From contig JAQVCW010000007.1 of the NCBI GenBank assembly GCA_028689585.1, positions 1 through 64,000 of the forward strand: DNA of 64,000 bases. The letters are read 5' to 3'. The translations under genes were made by a program, and so were the position numbers. The first letter of the stretch is position 1. Each line of letters begins with the position of its first letter. Below the pieces are notes generated by a model. That model had not been told where the DNA came from, ran no database searches, and saw only the letters and a list, made by a program, of their open reading frames with translations. Below are positions 49,496-58,093 of this stretch, one piece after another. This stretch comes from Lachnospiraceae bacterium (GTDB taxonomy: Bacteria; Bacillota; Clostridia; Lachnospirales; Lachnospiraceae).

Positions 49496-51163
49496 CTACA
49501 GGTTTTTTCTTACCAGGTGATTTACTGCTGTCAGCAGCGCATCGATCGAGGCCCGGATAATATCCACATCCAGACCGGCTCCCCAATAAAGCCTGCCCTC
49601 CTTATCGCGAATGCCTACATATGCGATTGCTCTGGAACTGGAGCTCTGCTCTAATGCATGTTCTTCATAGGTAACCAGGTCAAATTCCAGACGGTAATGC
49701 TTTTTCAGCGCATTGCTGACTGCATTCAGACGGCCATTTCCGGAAGCGATGATCACATTCTGTTTGTCCTGATAATTTGTGGTCACTTCTGCTATAATTC
49801 CGTTGTGCTGTTTGAAATGAACCTCGGAAATACTGTAAGGAGAGGTCACATTCTCAAACGTATCTTTGAACAACTGGAAGATTTCATCCGGCAACAGCTC
49901 TTTATGCTGCTCGTCTGATGCTGCTTTTGCCACATAACCCATAGCTTCCCGCATCTTCTTCGGCAGCTTCAGGCCATAGTGCTGTTCCAGAATATAACCC
50001 ACACCGCCCTTGCCAGACTGGCTGTTGATGCGGATCACGTCTGCATCGTAGCAGCGCCCCAGATCCGTAGGATCAATCGGAAGATAAGGAACCGTCCAAA
50101 GGTCGGACTGATTTGCTTCTCTGTATTTCATTCCTTTGGCAATAGCATCCTGATGGGAACCGGAGAAAGCGGCAAATACCAGCGCGCCGCTGTAAGGACT
50201 TCTCTCATCCACTTTCATTCCGGTATATTCTTCATAACGCTCACAGATATAAGGCATATCGCCAAAATCCAGTTCAGGATCCACACCCTGCGCATACATG
50301 TTCAATGCCAGTGTGACGATATCCACATTTCCGGTTCTCTCGCCATTGCCAAATAAGGTGCCTTCGATACGGTCAGCGCCTGCCAGTACGCCCAGCTCCG
50401 CATCCGAGATGCCGCAGCCTCTGTCATTATGAGGATGAAGAGAAAGGATTACATTTTCACGGTATTTCATATTTTCACTCAGGTATTCAATCTGGCTTGC
50501 ATAGACATGAGGCATGGACATCTGTACCGTGCTGGGGAGATTGATGATGGCTTTTCGGTCTGCTGTGGGCTGCCATACATCCAGAACCGCGTTGCATACC
50601 TCCAGGGCATATTCCGGCTCCGTGCCGGTAAAACTCTCCGGACTGTATTCAAAACGGTAATTCTCTCCTGCCTCTTCCGTCAGATTCTTCAGCAGACGGG
50701 CTCCCTCCACTGCAATCTGCAGGATTTCCTCTTTGGTTTTCCCGAATACCTGCTCTCTCTGAGCCAACGAGGTGGAATTATATACATGGACTACTGCGTT
50801 CTTTGCGCCTTTTAATGCTTCGAAGGTCTTGCGGATAATGTGCTCTCTGGCCTGTGTCAGCACCTGGATTGTCACATCCTCGGGAATCATATTCCGCTCG
50901 ATCAGCGCACGAAGGAACTGATATTCCGTATCCGATGCAGCCGGGAAACCCACTTCGATCTCTTTAAAACCAATCTTTACCAGAAGCTTAAAAAAGTCTA
51001 ACTTCTGCTCCAGTGACATAGGAACCACCAGAGCCTGATTTCCGTCCCGGAGATCTACGCTGCACCAGATCGGCGCTTTCTCAATGTACTCTTTCTCCAC
51101 CCATTTGGTGCAGGACACCGGCGGCATAAAATACTGTCTCTTATACTTTTTGTTATTCATCAT
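49496..51163 (-). CDS. leuA: 2-isopropylmalate synthase
   Basis: About 555 residues, the long (type 2, yeast/actinobacterial-like) LeuA. The TIM-barrel starts with SVDLRDGNQALVVPMS (substrate/metal Asp), LSLHPHNDRGCGISDAELG holds the metal-binding His pair, and GNGERTGNVDIVTLALN follows. The C-terminal regulatory domain (about 430-555) includes the leucine feedback region. The enzyme condenses acetyl-CoA with 2-oxoisovalerate. ATG ATG at the start leaves two choices three bases apart. Expression is expected to follow leucyl-tRNA charging through the T-box leader. Neighbouring leu genes are not present. Confidence 0.95.
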   Translation of the reverse strand: MMNNKKYKRQYFMPPVSCTKWVEKEYIEKAPIWCSVDLRDGNQALVVPMSLEQKLDFFKLLVKIGFKEIEVGFPAASDTEYQFLRALIERNMIPEDVTIQVLTQAREHIIRKTFEALKGAKNAVVHVYNSTSLAQREQVFGKTKEEILQIAVEGARLLKNLTEEAGENYRFEYSPESFTGTEPEYALEVCNAVLDVWQPTADRKAIINLPSTVQMSMPHVYASQIEYLSENMKYRENVILSLHPHNDRGCGISDAELGVLAGADRIEGTLFGNGERTGNVDIVTLALNMYAQGVDPELDFGDMPYICERYEEYTGMKVDERSPYSGALVFAAFSGSHQDAIAKGMKYREANQSDLWTVPYLPIDPTDLGRCYDADVIRINSQSGKGGVGYILEQHYGLKLPKKMREAMGYVAKAASDEQHKELLPDEIFQLFKDTFENVTSPYSISEVHFKQHNGIIAEVTTNYQDKQNVIIASGNGRLNAVSNALKKHYRLEFDLVTYEEHALEQSSSSRAIAYVGIRDKEGRLYWGAGLDVDIIRASIDALLTAVNHLVRKNL

Positions 51164-51270
51164 TTTCTAATTCCTCCTAAATTCAAATGTTAGTTTCATT
51201 GCTCTTTTCGCATGCAGCAGTCAATGAATGATATCTGCTGTCAAAAATGCCTCGTTCAGGAAAATAGTGT

Positions 51271-51620
51271 AAAAAAAAACTTCCGCCTCTCATGGCCTTA
51301 GCCACAAGAGACGAAAGATATTATCTTACGCGGTACCACTCCTGTTCGTGAATTTTCACGCACTCAAAAGAATACGGACTATCATAGTCTTATATTCTGC
51401 CCGAATAACGGCCGGGATCCGTCTGCGCCTACTGTCTCATATCCGGCATTGAGCATTCCATAACAGAATGTCCTGTCTGCCATCAAAGGTGAAATTTCGG
51501 GCAGCCGCTCGAAGGTCAGTTCCCATTATCTCTTCTGCTGCCTCGCATCAACCGCCAGCTTTCTGAAATCAGAAATAAAAGTACTACTCCTCGTCACTGC
51601 ATTTTCCTAATAAACGATTG
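51271..51620 (-). promoter_or_regulatory. T-box riboswitch leader of leuA
   Basis: On the minus strand the T-box core GGAGTGGTACCGCG lies at 51342-51329, followed by a terminator stem CTCTTGTGGC-TAA-GGCCATGAGAG and a run of nine T (to 51271). Stem I features include GAGGAGTAGTA near 51595. A CTG or CTT triplet within GAACTGACCTTCGAG is the likely Leu specifier; I cannot decide which. Confidence 0.88.
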
Positions 51621-51625
51621 AATAC

Positions 51626-51654
51626 ACCATATCATTTATAAACAGACTTGTCAA
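51626..51654 (-). promoter_or_regulatory. Predicted leuA promoter
   Basis: On the minus strand TTGACA (51654-51649), 17 bp, TATGGT (51631-51626). Confidence 0.6.
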
Positions 51655-51710
51655 CCACATTTCCGATGATTTTTTCATCTCAAGCAACAAAAAACATCTG
51701 AAAATTTCTC

Positions 51711-51739
51711 TTGATTATTTTCATGGTTATTGGTATAAT
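51711..51739 (+). promoter_or_regulatory. Promoter of tRNA-Pro
   Basis: TTGATT (51711-51716), 17 bp, TATAAT (51734-51739), 16 bp before the mature tRNA. Confidence 0.75.
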
Positions 51740-51755
51740 ATTCTACGTGTCAGCA

Positions 51756-51829
51756 CGGGGTATGGCGTAGCTTGGTAGCGCGCACGGCTGGGGGCCGTGA
51801 GGTCGCAGGTTCAAATCCTGTTGCCCCGA
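51756..51829 (+). tRNA. tRNA-Pro(GGG)
   Basis: Full cloverleaf: acceptor CGGGGTA/TGCCCCG with a T-G wobble, D arm GCGTAGCTTGGTAGCGC, anticodon stem CACGG/CCGTG with loop CTGGGGG (anticodon GGG), T arm GCAGGTTCAAATCCTGT. Discriminator A; CCA is not encoded. It reads CCC/CCU proline codons. Confidence 0.95.
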
Positions 51830-51855
51830 TTTTTTTAATAACATAGCTGTATCTG

Positions 51856-51914
51856 ATAAGTCCCTGCTTACCGCTTCTGGTGCGAACTGCACCGAGTGGT
51901 AAACAGGGACTTAT
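51856..51914. terminator. Large nested hairpin between tRNA-Pro and pxpA
   Basis: ATAAGTCCCTG (51856-51866) pairs with CAGGGACTTAT (51904-51914); inside, TACC/GGTA and GGTGC-GAACT-GCACC extend it. It lies between convergent units and may end either or both, but no clear T-run follows on either strand. Confidence 0.55.
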
Positions 51915-51969
51915 TATGCTTATGTGTTTATATTTTAAAGTATGACTGCAGGGCAGGTGCCCTTATTTT

Positions 51970-52728
51970 CTATTTCAGCGGACTTATCTCGATTCCCTCT
52001 TTTTCCAATTCTCTGTGAATCCGTTTCACAAATGCCACCGCTTTTTCCCCATCTCCATGCACACAGATTGAATCTGCCTTGACAGAAATATCTTTTCCGG
52101 TAATTGCGGTTACTTTCTGCTCTTTGATAATTCGGATGACACGCCGAATCGCCAGATCTTCATCTGTAATCATAGCTCCGTCTTTTCTGCGGTCCACCAG
52201 ACTGCCGTCTTCTTCATATGCCCGGTCTGCAAATACCTCCAGTGCCACCGGAAGTCCCATATCTCTGGCAGCGTGTACCAGCTCACCTCCTGACAGTGCC
52301 ATCACAATCAGATTTTTGTCATATTCACAGATTGCCTGACAGATAGCCTGAGCCAGTTTGTAATCTTTGGCAGCCATATTGTACAGAGCTCCATGTGGTT
52401 TCACATGCTGAAGCTCCACTCCCTGAGCCCGGCACATGCCGCCAAGAGCACTGATCTGATACAGTGTATAGGCTTTTGCTTCCCCGGTGCTTAACTGCAT
52501 TGATCTTCTGCCAAAGCCCATCAGATCCGGAAAGCCCGGATGTGCCCCGATCTGCACGCCCTGCTCTTTCGCCATGCGGATCGTTTTTTCCATCACCACC
52601 GGATCAGAGGCATGAAAACCACAGGCCACATTAGCAGAAGTGATATTCCCCAGCACCGCCTCATCCATGCCAATTGTATAGCGGCCAAAGCTCTCGCCAA
52701 GGTCGCTGTTCATATCTATTTTATACAT
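51970..52728 (-). CDS. pxpA: 5-oxoprolinase subunit PxpA (LamB/YcsF family)
   Basis: About 252 residues. YcsF/LamB signature at the N terminus: DMNSDLGESFGRYTIGMD, then NVACGFHASDP, GAHPGFPDLMGFGRR, HVKPHGALYN. PxpA works with PxpB and PxpC to open 5-oxoproline to glutamate with ATP. The ATG at 52728 has AAGGA 5 nt upstream; an earlier TTG overlaps that site. Last gene of the pxp operon, separated from accC by a 113-nt hairpin. Confidence 0.92.
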   Translation of the reverse strand: MYKIDMNSDLGESFGRYTIGMDEAVLGNITSANVACGFHASDPVVMEKTIRMAKEQGVQIGAHPGFPDLMGFGRRSMQLSTGEAKAYTLYQISALGGMCRAQGVELQHVKPHGALYNMAAKDYKLAQAICQAICEYDKNLIVMALSGGELVHAARDMGLPVALEVFADRAYEEDGSLVDRRKDGAMITDEDLAIRRVIRIIKEQKVTAITGKDISVKADSICVHGDGEKAVAFVKRIHRELEKEGIEISPLK

Positions 52729-52779
52729 ATCGTTCCTTTCCAAAACTCTCTATGTTACTATCCTTTCCAGATTCGGGCA

Positions 52780-52892
52780 TCAAACCTGGGGCACTGGCCT
52801 GCAGACCGGAAAAGCTTCTGACCTTTGCAGATGCTCTTTGGCATCGAAACAGGCAGAAGCTTCCCGCCTGCAGGTCGGCGCCCCAGATTTGA
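52780..52892 (-). repeat. 113-nt imperfect hairpin between accC and pxpA
   Basis: Arms of about 40 bp: 52780-52820 and 52854-52892. Outer TCAAA(C/T)CTGGGGC / GCCCCAGATTTGA, middle CCTGCAG / CTGCAGG, inner AAGCTTCTG / CAGAAGCTT, with an apical GATGC-TCTTTG-GCATC. It sits in the 193-bp accC-pxpA gap, which holds no gene. Confidence 0.8.
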
Positions 52893-52921
52893 CAGACACC
52901 CGGATCCGCGATGTTAAAAAA

Positions 52922-54274
52922 TCAGGATTCCCCCAGCTTCATCAACCGTTCAATAAAGCCGGTATCCGCTTTTCCTTCACAGAAAACAGGATGCTTCATA
53001 ATCCGATATTGAAAATCGAGGTTCGTTTCCACGCCCATGATCACCATCTCATCCAATGCAGAACGCATTTTCTGCAGAGCAGCTTCCCTGTTTGGCGCAT
53101 GGACCATAACTTTTGCGATCATGCTGTCATATTCGGAGGGAATCGTGTATCCACTGTACAGCGCGGTATCCACCCGCACCCCATTTCCCGCCGGCAGATG
53201 CATGTGGGTAATGGTTCCCGGACTTGGCATAAAATTCTTTTCCGGAATTTCCGCATTGATACGGCATTCAATGGCATGTCCCTTTAGCTGGATATCCTCC
53301 TGGGAAAAGCTCAGTTCTTCCCCCATGGCAATCCTGATCTGTTCTATGATCAGATCGGTTCCGGTCACCAGCTCGGTCACCCCATGCTCTACCTGTATCC
53401 GCGTATTCATTTCCATAAAGAAAAATTCGCCGTTAGGATTCACAATAAACTCTATGGTTCCGGCATTGGTATAGCCCACTGCCTTTGCCGCCAGCACTGC
53501 GTATCGGTTCATCTCTTCCCGCATTGTCTCCGTGATCGCCGGTGAAGGGGATTCTTCGATCAGTTTCTGGTGGCTGCGCTGCACGGAGCAGTCCCTCTCT
53601 CCCAGAGCTGCCACATGTCCGGCTTCATCCGCGATGATCTGTATCTCTACATGACGGGGATTCTGAATACAGCGCTCGATATACATGGTATCATCTCCGA
53701 ACGCATTTGCGGATTCTCTCTGGGCCATATTGAACTGAAATTCCAGCTCATCCGGCTTCTCCGCGACCCGCATCCCTTTTCCGCCGCCCCCTGAGGATGC
53801 CTTGATCATCACCGGATAACCGATCTGCTCCGCCATCTGCATAGCTTGTTCTGCATCATACACCGGCTCCTTGGTTCCGGGCACCACCGGTACCCCGGCA
53901 TCCATCATGGTCTTTCTGGCCTGGGATTTATTTCCCATCCGGTCTATGACATCCGCAGCCGGACCGATGAAGGTAATTCCATTTTCCTGGCACATGCGGA
54001 CAAAATCACTGTTCTCAGACAAAAAACCAAAGCCCGGATGAATGGCATCTGCTCCCATATTCTTGGCCGCTGTGATAATTCGTTCTTTATTCAGATAATT
54101 ATTTCTGGCCGGTCCTTCTCCGATACAGATTCTCTGATCCGCCAGTTGTACATGAAGACTTTTTGTATCTTCTTTTGAATACACTGCCACACTGCGAATT
54201 CCCATATTCCGACATGCACGGATGATACGAACTGCTATCTCGCCCCGATTGGCTATCAGTATTTTATTAAACAC
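52922..54274 (-). CDS. accC: Biotin carboxylase subunit
   Basis: 450-residue ATP-grasp enzyme that carboxylates biotin on BCCP. N-terminal IANRGEIAVRIIRACRNMGI, glycine-rich ATP loop SSGGGGKGMRVAEKP, catalytic EMNTRIQVEHGVTELVTGTD (EMN-R-QVEH), and SPSPAITE. It lies within the pxp gene cluster between accB and pxpA rather than with accA/accD, so its partner may be PxpB/PxpC instead of acetyl-CoA carboxyltransferase. The assignment accC describes the enzyme type. Confidence 0.93.
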   Translation of the reverse strand: MFNKILIANRGEIAVRIIRACRNMGIRSVAVYSKEDTKSLHVQLADQRICIGEGPARNNYLNKERIITAAKNMGADAIHPGFGFLSENSDFVRMCQENGITFIGPAADVIDRMGNKSQARKTMMDAGVPVVPGTKEPVYDAEQAMQMAEQIGYPVMIKASSGGGGKGMRVAEKPDELEFQFNMAQRESANAFGDDTMYIERCIQNPRHVEIQIIADEAGHVAALGERDCSVQRSHQKLIEESPSPAITETMREEMNRYAVLAAKAVGYTNAGTIEFIVNPNGEFFFMEMNTRIQVEHGVTELVTGTDLIIEQIRIAMGEELSFSQEDIQLKGHAIECRINAEIPEKNFMPSPGTITHMHLPAGNGVRVDTALYSGYTIPSEYDSMIAKVMVHAPNREAALQKMRSALDEMVIMGVETNLDFQYRIMKHPVFCEGKADTGFIERLMKLGES

Positions 54275-54292
54275 AGTTCCATCCTCCTTTAA

Positions 54293-54718
54293 TTATATTT
54301 TTTTAACCCGGAACAGAGGCTGTCCGTATTCCACCTTCTGCTCGTTGCTCACAAGAACCGCTTCGATTTCGCAGTCATATTCGCAGTCAATTTCATTCAT
54401 CATTTTCATCGCTTCCAGAATACAAACGGTCCGCCCTGCTTTAATGATATCCCCCACCTTTACAAAGGCCGGCACATCCGGCGCTGCTGCCGAATAGAAA
54501 GTACCCACAATCGGGGAAGTGATGAAAAACTCTTCTTCCTCTGCTTCTGCCTGTTCTATATTCAAAGCTGCCGGAGCTGTCACTGCCATATCCACCGGCC
54601 CCGCCATATATTTCTGCCTGCTCATGGTGATCTTCATATCACCTTCCTTAATGGAAAGCTCCATCAGAGAAGAATTCTCCAATATCTTAACCAGTCCTTC
54701 TATCTTTTCCAAATCCAT
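54293..54718 (-). CDS. accB: Biotin carboxyl carrier protein
   Basis: 141 residues. N-terminal helix, a Pro/Ala-rich and acidic linker (AEAEEEE), then the lipoyl/biotinyl domain with the biotinylation motif EAMKMMNEI; biotin goes to the Lys, about residue 102. SPIVGTFYSAAAPDVPAFV is the standard fold entry. It lies between pxpC and accC in the operon, which links biotin chemistry to 5-oxoproline use here. Confidence 0.93.
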   Translation of the reverse strand: MDLEKIEGLVKILENSSLMELSIKEGDMKITMSRQKYMAGPVDMAVTAPAALNIEQAEAEEEEFFITSPIVGTFYSAAAPDVPAFVKVGDIIKAGRTVCILEAMKMMNEIDCEYDCEIEAVLVSNEQKVEYGQPLFRVKKI

Positions 54719-54786
54719 ACCTGTGATACCTCGCTTTCTTTCTCTTTTACTTCTATTCGATTTTCCAGCCCCATACTATGGTCCGC

Positions 54787-55791
54787 TCACTCAAACAGCG
54801 TGCCCAGGCGCTTGGCAACCAGCCGGCTGTCCAGCACCTCTTTGCAGGGCTTATGAATAATCTTCCGCAAATCATCCATTTCCCGCATCTCCTCCATCAG
54901 CAGCCTCTGGGCTTCCTGAACCGAAATTTCCTGGAACCGAATTTTGTGATCCGTTTTCCGCTGCACCAGTTTCGGAATATCCACTGTAGCCACTACGCCA
55001 ATCTTGGCGTAGCCGCCGGTTGTCTGCCGGTCAGAAAGGAGGATGATCGGTTTTCCGTGGGACGGCACCTGCACCGCGCCGAAGGTGATTCCGTCTGAAA
55101 TAATATCCGCAGAATCCTTATATGCGATAAACGGCCCTTCCAGTCTGCAGCCCATACGGTCAAATTCTGAAGTGACAGTATATTCACTGGTAAGAAATGT
55201 CTGAATTCCCTGCTTTGTAAAATGACTGTCCTGAGGGCCCATCACGACCCGCAGTACAGCACTTTCCTGTTCAAATTCCTGCAGTTCCAGTTTTCTTGAC
55301 AGAAAATAGGGCAGGTACCTTCGTTTGATCCGAAAACCGATATAATCCTCTTCCTTCAGTTTTCTTCCCTTAAAGCCGCCGATATGACTGCGGCAGTTGG
55401 TGGAACGGCTGCCCATCACGACCGGAATATCCAGATAACTGGAGAAAGCGATATAGGACCGGCTCCCGCTCCTTGCACTGTTTAACTGGAGAATATCGCC
55501 CTTATTCATGTAGAGAGCCGTATACATAGGCACTGACTTTTTATTTACTGTCGGCTGCATATCCGCTCCGGTAATTGCGATAATCGTGGCCGAAGTAAAT
55601 TCCAGCTTCGGACCGATCAAGGTGGCTTCCAGCACCGGTTCATTCTCCGGATTATCCAGCAGCAGATTTGCTATCTTAAATGAACGCACATCCATGACTC
55701 CCGTCACTCCAAATCCCTGGCTCTGATAGCCTGTGCGCCCCAGATCCTGCACCGTGGTCAGCATTCCGCCTTTTAAAATTCGAATTCCCAT
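54787..55791 (-). CDS. pxpC: 5-oxoprolinase subunit PxpC (biotin-dependent carboxyltransferase family, KipA)
   Basis: 334-residue KipA/PxpC protein, AHS2-type cyclophilin-like domain. Marks: ILKGGMLTTVQDLGRTGYQ at the N terminus, GVTGVMDVRSFKIANLLLDN and HGKPIILLSDRQTTGGYAKI. The SD (AAAGGAGG) overlaps the end of pxpB, with a 3-bp gap between genes, so the two are tightly coupled. PxpBC resemble the AHS1/AHS2 halves of urea amidolyase. Confidence 0.92.
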   Translation of the reverse strand: MGIRILKGGMLTTVQDLGRTGYQSQGFGVTGVMDVRSFKIANLLLDNPENEPVLEATLIGPKLEFTSATIIAITGADMQPTVNKKSVPMYTALYMNKGDILQLNSARSGSRSYIAFSSYLDIPVVMGSRSTNCRSHIGGFKGRKLKEEDYIGFRIKRRYLPYFLSRKLELQEFEQESAVLRVVMGPQDSHFTKQGIQTFLTSEYTVTSEFDRMGCRLEGPFIAYKDSADIISDGITFGAVQVPSHGKPIILLSDRQTTGGYAKIGVVATVDIPKLVQRKTDHKIRFQEISVQEAQRLLMEEMREMDDLRKIIHKPCKEVLDSRLVAKRLGTLFE

Positions 55792-55794
55792 GAA

Positions 55795-56523
55795 TTATGC
55801 ACCTCCTTTATGAATGGTGCATTCGTACTGTTCCTGATCCACCAGTTCTTTTATTCTGAAATATTCCTTCTCCGTAACCGGGACGAAGCGAATGTAATCT
55901 CCCGCTTCAAATAAAATAGGAACCTCTCTCCCCGGATCGTAGGTCTTTACCGGAGTCATTCCGATCAACTGCCACCCTCCCGGAGAATCCAGCGGATATA
56001 TTCCGGTCTGGGAGCCCCCGATTCCAACGCTGCCCGCACTGATCTTAATACGCGGGTTCGCCAGACGGGGAGTATGAAGCCGCTCATCCAGACCTCCCAG
56101 ATAAGAAAATCCCGGAAGGAAGCCCAGCATATAGATCAGATAATCTCTGGAAGAATGCAGCTCAATCACCTGCTCCGGCGTCATCTTTGCCAGGCGGGCC
56201 ACCGTCTCCATATCCGGTCCGTACACCCCACCATAGCAGACCGGGATCTCGATGATGCGCTTTCGATCCTCACCGGCAGATATTTCTATCTTCAGAAGCT
56301 GATGCATCCGTTCTGTAATCTCTTCATAAGAAATGATGCGCGGATCATAATTCACCAGCAGAGAACAAAACGCCGGTATCACATCCACCACGCCCTCAAT
56401 ATGCTGTTCCCGCATCAACTGCATCACAGCAGTAATCCGCTGATTGATTGCCGGGGTGATCTTCTGGGGAAATTCCAGTAAGATTGCAGAATCACCGGCC
56501 GTTAAAATTTTAATTTCATCCAT
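55795..56523 (-). CDS. pxpB: 5-oxoprolinase subunit PxpB (KipI, AHS1 type)
   Basis: About 242 residues. DSAILLEFPQKITPAINQRI, VDVIPAFCSLLVNYDP, RIIEIPVCYGGVYGPDMETVA, and FLPGFSYLGGLDERLHTPR are family segments. ATG at 56523 (MDEIKILTAGD) has CAGGAG 7 nt upstream; longer in-frame starts reach into a decayed copy of the 80-bp element and are rejected. It partners PxpC, whose gene starts 3 bp later. In Bacillus the homologue KipI also inhibits KinA. Confidence 0.92.
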   Translation of the reverse strand: MDEIKILTAGDSAILLEFPQKITPAINQRITAVMQLMREQHIEGVVDVIPAFCSLLVNYDPRIISYEEITERMHQLLKIEISAGEDRKRIIEIPVCYGGVYGPDMETVARLAKMTPEQVIELHSSRDYLIYMLGFLPGFSYLGGLDERLHTPRLANPRIKISAGSVGIGGSQTGIYPLDSPGGWQLIGMTPVKTYDPGREVPILFEAGDYIRFVPVTEKEYFRIKELVDQEQYECTIHKGGA

Positions 56524-56541
56524 TATCATGCTCCTGTTTTT

Positions 56542-56563
56542 AAACATTAGTCCATCTTGATTT
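56542..56563 (-). repeat. 80-bp two-hairpin element, truncated remnant (upstream of pxpB)
   Basis: AAACATTAGTCCATCTTGAT matches the gene-proximal end of the element (GAACATCAGCCCATCTTAAAT) and then breaks off. It sits directly upstream of the pxpB ribosome binding site, like the full copies. Confidence 0.45.
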
Positions 56564-56583
56564 TCTAACACACACTCCATTTT

Positions 56584-57783
56584 TCAGGCAAATAATTTGC
56601 CCAGACTGCCCAGAGATGTAATTCCCAGATAAGCCGCCAGAATCACTACCACAATGCCCAGAACCAGCAGCCACAACGGGTGTTTGTAGTCTTTCCCCAT
56701 AATATTCTTTTTCTGTGATGCCACCAGGCATACCCCCAGTGTAACCGGAAGGATCAATCCGTTCAGAGCCCCGGCCAGCACCAGAAGCTTCGCCGGCTGT
56801 CCCAGAACTGCCATCACCAGCGTGGATACGGCAATGAAACCGATGGTAACCCATTTTTCATTCTCTGCAATGCCTTTGTTCAATGTCTTCAAAAAAGAAA
56901 CCGATGTATAAGCGGCACCGATAACGGAAGTAACCGCAGCGCACAGCAGAACCAGTCCAAAGAAACGGTATCCAAGCTCTCCCGCTCCCTGGCGGAACGC
57001 ATCCGCTGCAGGATTGGAGGCATCCAGTGCCACACCCTTCGCTACCACGCCAAATACAGCCAGGAACAGGAAAATACGCACGATGGTCGCAATCCCGATG
57101 CCCATAACGGAGCTCTTGTTGATCTGGCTCAGATTTTCCTTTTTGGTAATCCCCGCATCAATCAGACGATGTGCGCCTGCGAATGTAATGTAACCGCCTA
57201 CCGTGCCGCCCAGCAGCGTAAGAATAGCCGGAAACAGGGCCTGAATGCCGGTGGATGGCACAAATGTCTCCTTCAGTGCCGTTCCCAGAGGTGGTTTAAC
57301 AATCACGATCACAATAAAAATAATGATAATCATCACACCGCCCAAAATCTTTGTCAGCGTATCCATGGCCTTGGTAGCATTTTTCAGCAGGAATACCGCT
57401 ATCGCAATGCATCCTGTCAGAACACAGCCCACCGTGGTGGGAATTCCAAGCAGTGTATTAAATCCAAGGGAACCGCCTCCCACGTTGCCGATATTAAATA
57501 CCAGACCGCCCAGTACGATCAATACTGCCACAAAATATCCAAGCCCCGGCAGAAGTTTATTTGCCACATCCTGTCCCCTCATGCCGGAAACACAGAGCAC
57601 GCGCCATACATTCATCTGCACCACCACTGCCAGCAAAATGGAAACCAGAATTACAAATCCGAAACTCCCCTGAAAATCTCCTGTGAATTTTGCTGTCTGC
57701 GTCAGGAATCCGGGACCGATTGCCGATGTAGCCATAATAAATGCTGCCCCCAGCAGCGCCCCACCATTTTTTTTCTCTTTCAT
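56584..57783 (-). CDS. NRAMP-family divalent metal transporter (YcsG-like)
   Basis: 399 residues with about 11 membrane helices. AFIMATSAIGPGFLTQTAKF is the family's first-helix motif region; later TLLGGTVGGYITFAGAHRLI and AVTSVIGAAYTSVSFL. It lacks the classical DPGN metal site of MntH, as do the YcsG-type proteins found in pxp/kip operons, so transport of another solute is possible. First gene of the operon NRAMP-pxpB-pxpC-accB-accC-pxpA; GGAGG precedes the ATG and a copy of the 80-bp element lies upstream. Confidence 0.88.
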   Translation of the reverse strand: MKEKKNGGALLGAAFIMATSAIGPGFLTQTAKFTGDFQGSFGFVILVSILLAVVVQMNVWRVLCVSGMRGQDVANKLLPGLGYFVAVLIVLGGLVFNIGNVGGGSLGFNTLLGIPTTVGCVLTGCIAIAVFLLKNATKAMDTLTKILGGVMIIIIFIVIVIVKPPLGTALKETFVPSTGIQALFPAILTLLGGTVGGYITFAGAHRLIDAGITKKENLSQINKSSVMGIGIATIVRIFLFLAVFGVVAKGVALDASNPAADAFRQGAGELGYRFFGLVLLCAAVTSVIGAAYTSVSFLKTLNKGIAENEKWVTIGFIAVSTLVMAVLGQPAKLLVLAGALNGLILPVTLGVCLVASQKKNIMGKDYKHPLWLLVLGIVVVILAAYLGITSLGSLGKLFA

Positions 57784-57804
57784 TTACTTGCCCTCCTTCT
57801 GTTG

Positions 57805-57884
57805 GAACATCAGCCCATCCTAAATTTGCCTTCGGCAAATGGGCTGACGCTGTATGTCAGGTTGTTATAGAAAACTTGACACAA
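57805..57884 (-). repeat. 80-bp two-hairpin element, copy 6 (upstream of the pxp operon)
   Basis: Full 80-bp copy. The proximal hairpin ATTTGCC-TTC-GGCAAAT is perfect. The distal one is weakened (TGTCAGGTTGTT versus GAAAACTTGACA) with one G-U pair at the position that is A-T or G-C in others. Confidence 0.85.
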
Positions 57885-58037
57885 TCCATTTTTTATACTC
57901 TAGTTTTTAATTATAGGGTATCTTAATCAAACATTCCAGCTTTTTTTTAAATTATTAACAATCGATTCATCTTTTCCCCCCTTCCTTGGTGATTTTTTTG
58001 CTGTCCGGTTAAATTTCCCCCTAAAGAGACAGGAATC

Positions 58038-58074
58038 AAAAAGGGCAAAGAAACCAGAAATGGCTTCTTTGCCC
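58038..58074 (-). terminator. Terminator of the nucleotidyltransferase gene
   Basis: GGGCAAAGAA (58043-58052) pairs with TTCTTTGCCC (58065-58074); on the minus strand TTTTTGATT follows. Confidence 0.9.
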
Positions 58075-58093
58075 GGAATAATCTATATTTTCT

